Assembly (NCBI GenBank): GCA_031272575.1
Contig: JAISTO010000092.1
Span: 1-25,136, forward strand
Direction: 5' to 3'
From: Treponema sp.
GTDB lineage: Bacteria; Spirochaetota; Spirochaetia; Treponematales; Breznakiellaceae
Length of the DNA stretch: 25,136 nt
Part shown: piece by piece, positions 23,278 to 25,136 of the stretch
Layout of the letters: each line of letters starts with the position of its first letter
Numbering within the stretch: position 1 is the first letter of the stretch
The notes under the pieces: generated by a model
Database searches by the model: none
What the model saw: the letters and a program-made list of their open reading frames with translations, nothing else
Told to the model about the DNA's origin: nothing
Made by a program: the position numbers and the translations under genes

Positions 23278-23847
23278 TTACCTAAAGGTGATAATGAGAT
23301 CCTCCCTTATTGAGGGTAAAGGCCATTTGACGAGCCATTCGCTTTTACTGTTCGTTTGCTGCACCAGCCACATGGTTGCCTGAGCGTAGCGCAGATTTCC
23401 CATCGGCACCTGCCATTTGCTGCGCACAGCAAAATCTGATGCATAAGCAGGAAACAAATGTTGTTCAACAAGAGAAGTATCCTGCGGTGTAGTCAGCGCC
23501 GATAACGATAACTTCTCTGTTTTGGAAATAGAAACATTCCGCGCCAGATATTCCGGGAACGTTTCGCGCTTTATCCCCTCGCGCAGGACAAAGAAGCCGC
23601 CATCTTTGTTTTTGACTACCACCGAGTAGACGTCAACATAACCAAAGCGCGAGTGAGTAACGGGACGCTGATCCTCCGGTTTTGCCGACGTGTCAATAGT
23701 CGCATAGTCCAACTGACAGAAAAGGCGGTACTTGCCCAACAGGGGCATTACCTTTTCGTCCCCGGGCTGCATGGTATAGCACCCCGCAAGGACGACCGAC
23801 ACCAGAAGGAGAAAAACTCCTCCGACCAAAAAAAGGTTGTTCTTCAT
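23278..23847 (-). CDS. Small lipoprotein of unknown function
   Basis: 189 aa. The signal peptide MKNNLFLVGGVFLLLVSVVLAGC ends in a lipobox with C23 as the lipid-modified residue, so the mature protein should be anchored to a membrane. The remainder is soluble, rich in aromatic residues and beta-like (FGYVDVYSVVVKNKDGGFFVL); I do not recognise a family. The gene is visibly less GC-rich than its neighbours and uses more A/T-ending codons, which may indicate transfer from elsewhere. ATG 23847 follows AGGAGG by 6 nt. It sits behind a long leader starting from a strong promoter at 24167-24195 and a terminator-like hairpin just before the ribosome binding site, so expression may be controlled by attenuation. 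It converges on purN, 89 bp apart. Confidence 0.8.
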   Translation of the reverse strand: MKNNLFLVGGVFLLLVSVVLAGCYTMQPGDEKVMPLLGKYRLFCQLDYATIDTSAKPEDQRPVTHSRFGYVDVYSVVVKNKDGGFFVLREGIKRETFPEYLARNVSISKTEKLSLSALTTPQDTSLVEQHLFPAYASDFAVRSKWQVPMGNLRYAQATMWLVQQTNSKSEWLVKWPLPSIREDLIITFR

Positions 23848-23861
23848 AACAAACCTCCTGT

Positions 23862-23892
23862 AAAAAAATAATTTGTGCTGCAGCGCACAAAT
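23862..23892 (-). terminator. Terminator-like hairpin before the lipoprotein gene
   Basis: On the minus strand, ATTTGTGC (23892-23885) pairs exactly with GCACAAAT (23878-23871) around a 6-nt loop, followed by TA and seven T (23868-23862). This is the form of an intrinsic terminator, and it lies directly before AGGAGG of the lipoprotein gene. It either ends a small RNA or acts as an attenuator. Confidence 0.6.
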
Positions 23893-24040
23893 GCTGAGCC
23901 AAAGAATTGCGCCGCGCTTCCGCATCCCGCGCGGTTTGTTTTGAGACAAAATGTGATGGTTGAACGCGCCTCGTCAGCCTGTCTGACGGCCTTGCCGCGG
24001 CTGTTTGGAAGAGGACTTAACTCGCGAAAAAGTAGGGGAC

Positions 24041-24051
24041 GGGGGGGGGGG
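24041..24051 (+). repeat. G11 homopolymer tract
   Basis: Eleven consecutive G, the longest single-base run I see in this window, in the leader of the lipoprotein gene and about 185 bp before the promoter of the HPr-like gene. Poly-G tracts are known sites of slipped-strand length change, and in Treponema pallidum they tune transcription of surface-protein genes. Confidence 0.9.
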
Positions 24052-24166
24052 CAGCATGGAGCTTCCGTGCGTACAGACACCCCCGCATATACGCCCCGGC
24101 GTCTGAGAAAGACGCGGGCATTGAGAGGTTAAAAGATCGGGTACGCATAACCAACATATCCCTTTC

Positions 24167-24195
24167 AGTATAACCGATCCGCAAAAAAAAGTCAA
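24167..24195 (-). promoter_or_regulatory. Near-consensus promoter for the leader or small RNA
   Basis: On the minus strand, TTGACT (24195-24190), a 17-nt spacer and TATACT (24172-24167). Transcription should start near 24160. No gene follows at once, which is what points to a non-coding or long-leader transcript. It is divergent from the promoter at 24235-24263. Confidence 0.75.
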
Positions 24196-24234
24196 GTGAG
24201 CGCGCAGCATTTGTCCTGCAGCCGCCCCTCCCTC

Positions 24235-24263
24235 TTGACCGAATCATCCAAACGCCGTATATT
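24235..24263 (+). promoter_or_regulatory. Promoter of the HPr-like gene
   Basis: TTGACC (24235-24240), a 17-nt spacer and TATATT (24258-24263). ATG 24276 is 12 nt after the -10 box, so the leader would be about 6 nt. No Shine-Dalgarno sequence is seen. Confidence 0.65.
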
Positions 24264-24275
24264 ATTCCCTGCAAC

Positions 24276-25016
24276 ATGAACACCATCGCACCCTGGTACC
24301 GGGAAACCGTTTCCTGCAATCCTGCATCTCCGTCCCGCGATGCTGGAGCCCTGGCGGCAGAGTTCGCCCGTTGGAAGGCCGTTTCTCTCGAAGCCGTGTA
24401 CCATCACCCGGAACTTGGGGCGCTGGAGGCGGACCCCTGCTCGCGGGAGTCGCTCTCTGCATGGGGGCCTCTGCGCAGCCGGGAACTAATCGTCGTGTAT
24501 GCAAGCGGGCCGGACAGGGCGCTCTGCCGTAAAGCCGCGGCCCTGGCTGCGGCTCTGTTCGAAGGGAGGCGCCCCGCTGTGCCCCCCGCACTCTACGAAA
24601 CCGCGGTGCAATGTCGCCCTAATCCCCCCAGGGGAGACGCGGCCGGCGGGAAAGGCCCTGGCAAACGGGGGCAAGCCCCCCTGCTTTCCGGCATAAGCCC
24701 CTTGTGCGCGGTTCCGGTAACGAACGAACTCTTTCACAATGGGAATGTGGAGGCCTGGAAACGGGTCATCGCCAGTTACGAGGCCCGGTATCCGAGGCTG
24801 AAAGTCTGCGTGTACTACGAAGGTGAACGCATAACGAACCTGAACGCGCTTTTCCAGTGGGGAAAGGTGAAGCATGGCCATGTGATACAATTCGCGGTGG
24901 CCGGCAGCAGGATACAAGCGCTCTCCCGCCTGCGCCGCTTTCTTGCCGAGGCCGCCAGCCCTCGTTTCAATGCCTTTCTGCAAGGCCTCGCGGGCAGCCA
25001 ACTGGATATATTTTAG
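24276..25016 (+). CDS. Tandem HPr-like domain protein, degenerate active sites
   Basis: 246 aa, cytoplasmic, no signal peptide. By eye both halves align with HPr, the phosphocarrier of the PTS. Domain 2 (about 146-236): VTNELFH ends in H154 where HPr has its phospho-histidine; then come SYEARYP, YYEGERI, WGKVKHGHVIQFAVAG and a final helix, in the spacing of Bacillus HPr. But HPr's HARP reads HNGN here, so the Arg and Pro are lost. Domain 1 (about 10-100): PSRDA stands in place of HARPA, so Pro19 replaces the histidine while the Arg is kept; SRELIVVYASGPD and a helix follow. The linker (about 105-145) is Gly/Pro-rich with palindromic DNA. It may be a regulatory relative of HPr rather than a carrier. 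Start chosen by promoter spacing. The assignment rests on eye alignment only. Confidence 0.65.
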   Translation: MNTIAPWYRETVSCNPASPSRDAGALAAEFARWKAVSLEAVYHHPELGALEADPCSRESLSAWGPLRSRELIVVYASGPDRALCRKAAALAAALFEGRRPAVPPALYETAVQCRPNPPRGDAAGGKGPGKRGQAPLLSGISPLCAVPVTNELFHNGNVEAWKRVIASYEARYPRLKVCVYYEGERITNLNALFQWGKVKHGHVIQFAVAGSRIQALSRLRRFLAEAASPRFNAFLQGLAGSQLDIF

Positions 25017-25018
25017 GC

Positions 25019-25099
25019 CGCATCATTTTCCCCATCCTGTGCTCCCCAACGATAAACGCATAGACATGTCTACCGGGCTCATACGGGGAAAATGCTGCG
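25019..25099. repeat. Inverted repeat after the HPr-like gene
   Basis: Arms at 25019-25033 and 25085-25099 pair over 14 of 15 positions (core CATTTTCCCC with GGGGAAAATG) and enclose 51 nt. The first arm starts 3 bp after the stop codon. It may be a repeat element or a long-loop terminator; there is no T-run right after it. From 25100 to the edge I see only GC-rich sequence. Confidence 0.55.
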
Positions 25100-25136
25100 C
25101 TTGTGCGTCCTCATGGGGCGGGGGGCGGACGGGGAA

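Larger units (their letters stand above)
23862..24160 (-). ncRNA. Candidate small RNA or regulatory leader
   Basis: The 428-bp gap 23848-24275 has no recognisable gene. On the minus strand it has a near-consensus promoter (24195-24167) and ends in a hairpin plus T-run (23892-23862), giving a transcript of about 300 nt. Inside are a stem GCGTC/GACGC (24099-24115), extended by CCC/GGG with a bulge, a 6-bp stem CGTCAG/CTGACG (23972-23988), and eleven C (antisense of G11 at 24041-24051). It does not look like tmRNA, SRP RNA, 6S RNA or RNase P RNA. The same RNA, if read through, is a 310-nt leader of the lipoprotein mRNA. A 46-codon frame begins at ATG 24157, just 3 nt from the predicted start of transcription, and stops at 24017; its sequence is not protein-like. 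Confidence 0.45.

Noticed and set aside
23974..24210. 78-codon frame on the minus strand in the same gap
   Set aside because: Low-complexity Pro/Ser-rich sequence with no ribosome binding site; its ATG lies upstream of the predicted start of transcription.
23848..24275. tRNA, tmRNA, SRP RNA, 6S RNA or RNase P RNA in the non-coding gap
   Set aside because: No cloverleaf, no tag frame with a tRNA-like end, no SRP apical loop and no RNase P core motif was seen on either strand. Only the generic small-RNA or leader reading is kept.
1..25136. CRISPR array, prophage genes or transposase
   Set aside because: No regularly spaced direct repeats with unique spacers and no phage or transposase motifs were found in any frame.

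Overview
This is a GC-rich bacterial window (a little over 60 % G+C by eye), densely packed with genes on both strands. It holds 17 protein-coding genes I can support, no rRNA or tRNA that I can see, no CRISPR array and no transposase. Gene content and protein style suggest a spirochaete of the Treponema group, perhaps a gut symbiont: spirochaete-like GyrB, an ACT-domain/phenylacetate-CoA ligase pair, AddAB recombination subunits, a FN3/TPR-type exported protein and a tandem HPr-like protein. This placement is an inference with moderate confidence.

Layout. 1-366: non-coding, with an interspersed repeat and hairpins, then the promoter of a GH1 beta-glucosidase (367-1710, +). 1660-4047 (-): a two-gene unit of an exported FN3/TPR-like protein and a membrane-anchored solute-binding protein. 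4105-10501 (-): addB-addA. 10581-11819 (+): tyrS, ending tail-to-tail against a paaK-ACT operon (11827-13555, -). 13654-16244 (+): a NagZ-like GH3 enzyme overlapping a HAD hydrolase. 16272-18179 (-): gyrB. 18493-19980 (+): an L-fucose/arabinose isomerase-like protein. 20079-20714 (+): adk, tail-overlapping coaD (20711-21211, -). 21289-23188 (+): purM-purN. 23278-23847 (-): a small lipoprotein behind a roughly 310-nt leader with its own promoter, a G11 tract and a terminator-like hairpin. 24276-25016 (+): a protein built of two degenerate HPr-like domains.

The strongest pattern across the window is the way transcription units begin. Seven genes (addB, tyrS, gyrB, coaD, purM, the GH3 gene and the FN3/TPR gene) have a good -10 box 6-7 nt before the ATG and no Shine-Dalgarno sequence, which predicts leaderless mRNAs; most also have a -35 box 17-18 nt further up. 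Genes inside operons (addA, ACT, HAD, purN, the solute-binding protein) carry Shine-Dalgarno sequences instead. The commonest form is TATACT, six pyrimidine-rich bases, then ATG, with C-rich sequence ahead of the -35 box.

Other points of note: a roughly 165-bp in-frame insertion of nested palindromes inside purM; a protein with two tandem HPr-like domains that have lost key active-site residues; a two-unit interspersed repeat shared by the regions at 227-266 and 23186-23227; and a candidate small RNA or regulatory leader upstream of the lipoprotein. Together the genes cover nucleotide synthesis (purM, purN, adk), CoA synthesis, translation, DNA topology and repair, sugar and cell-wall sugar hydrolysis, and aryl-acid activation.
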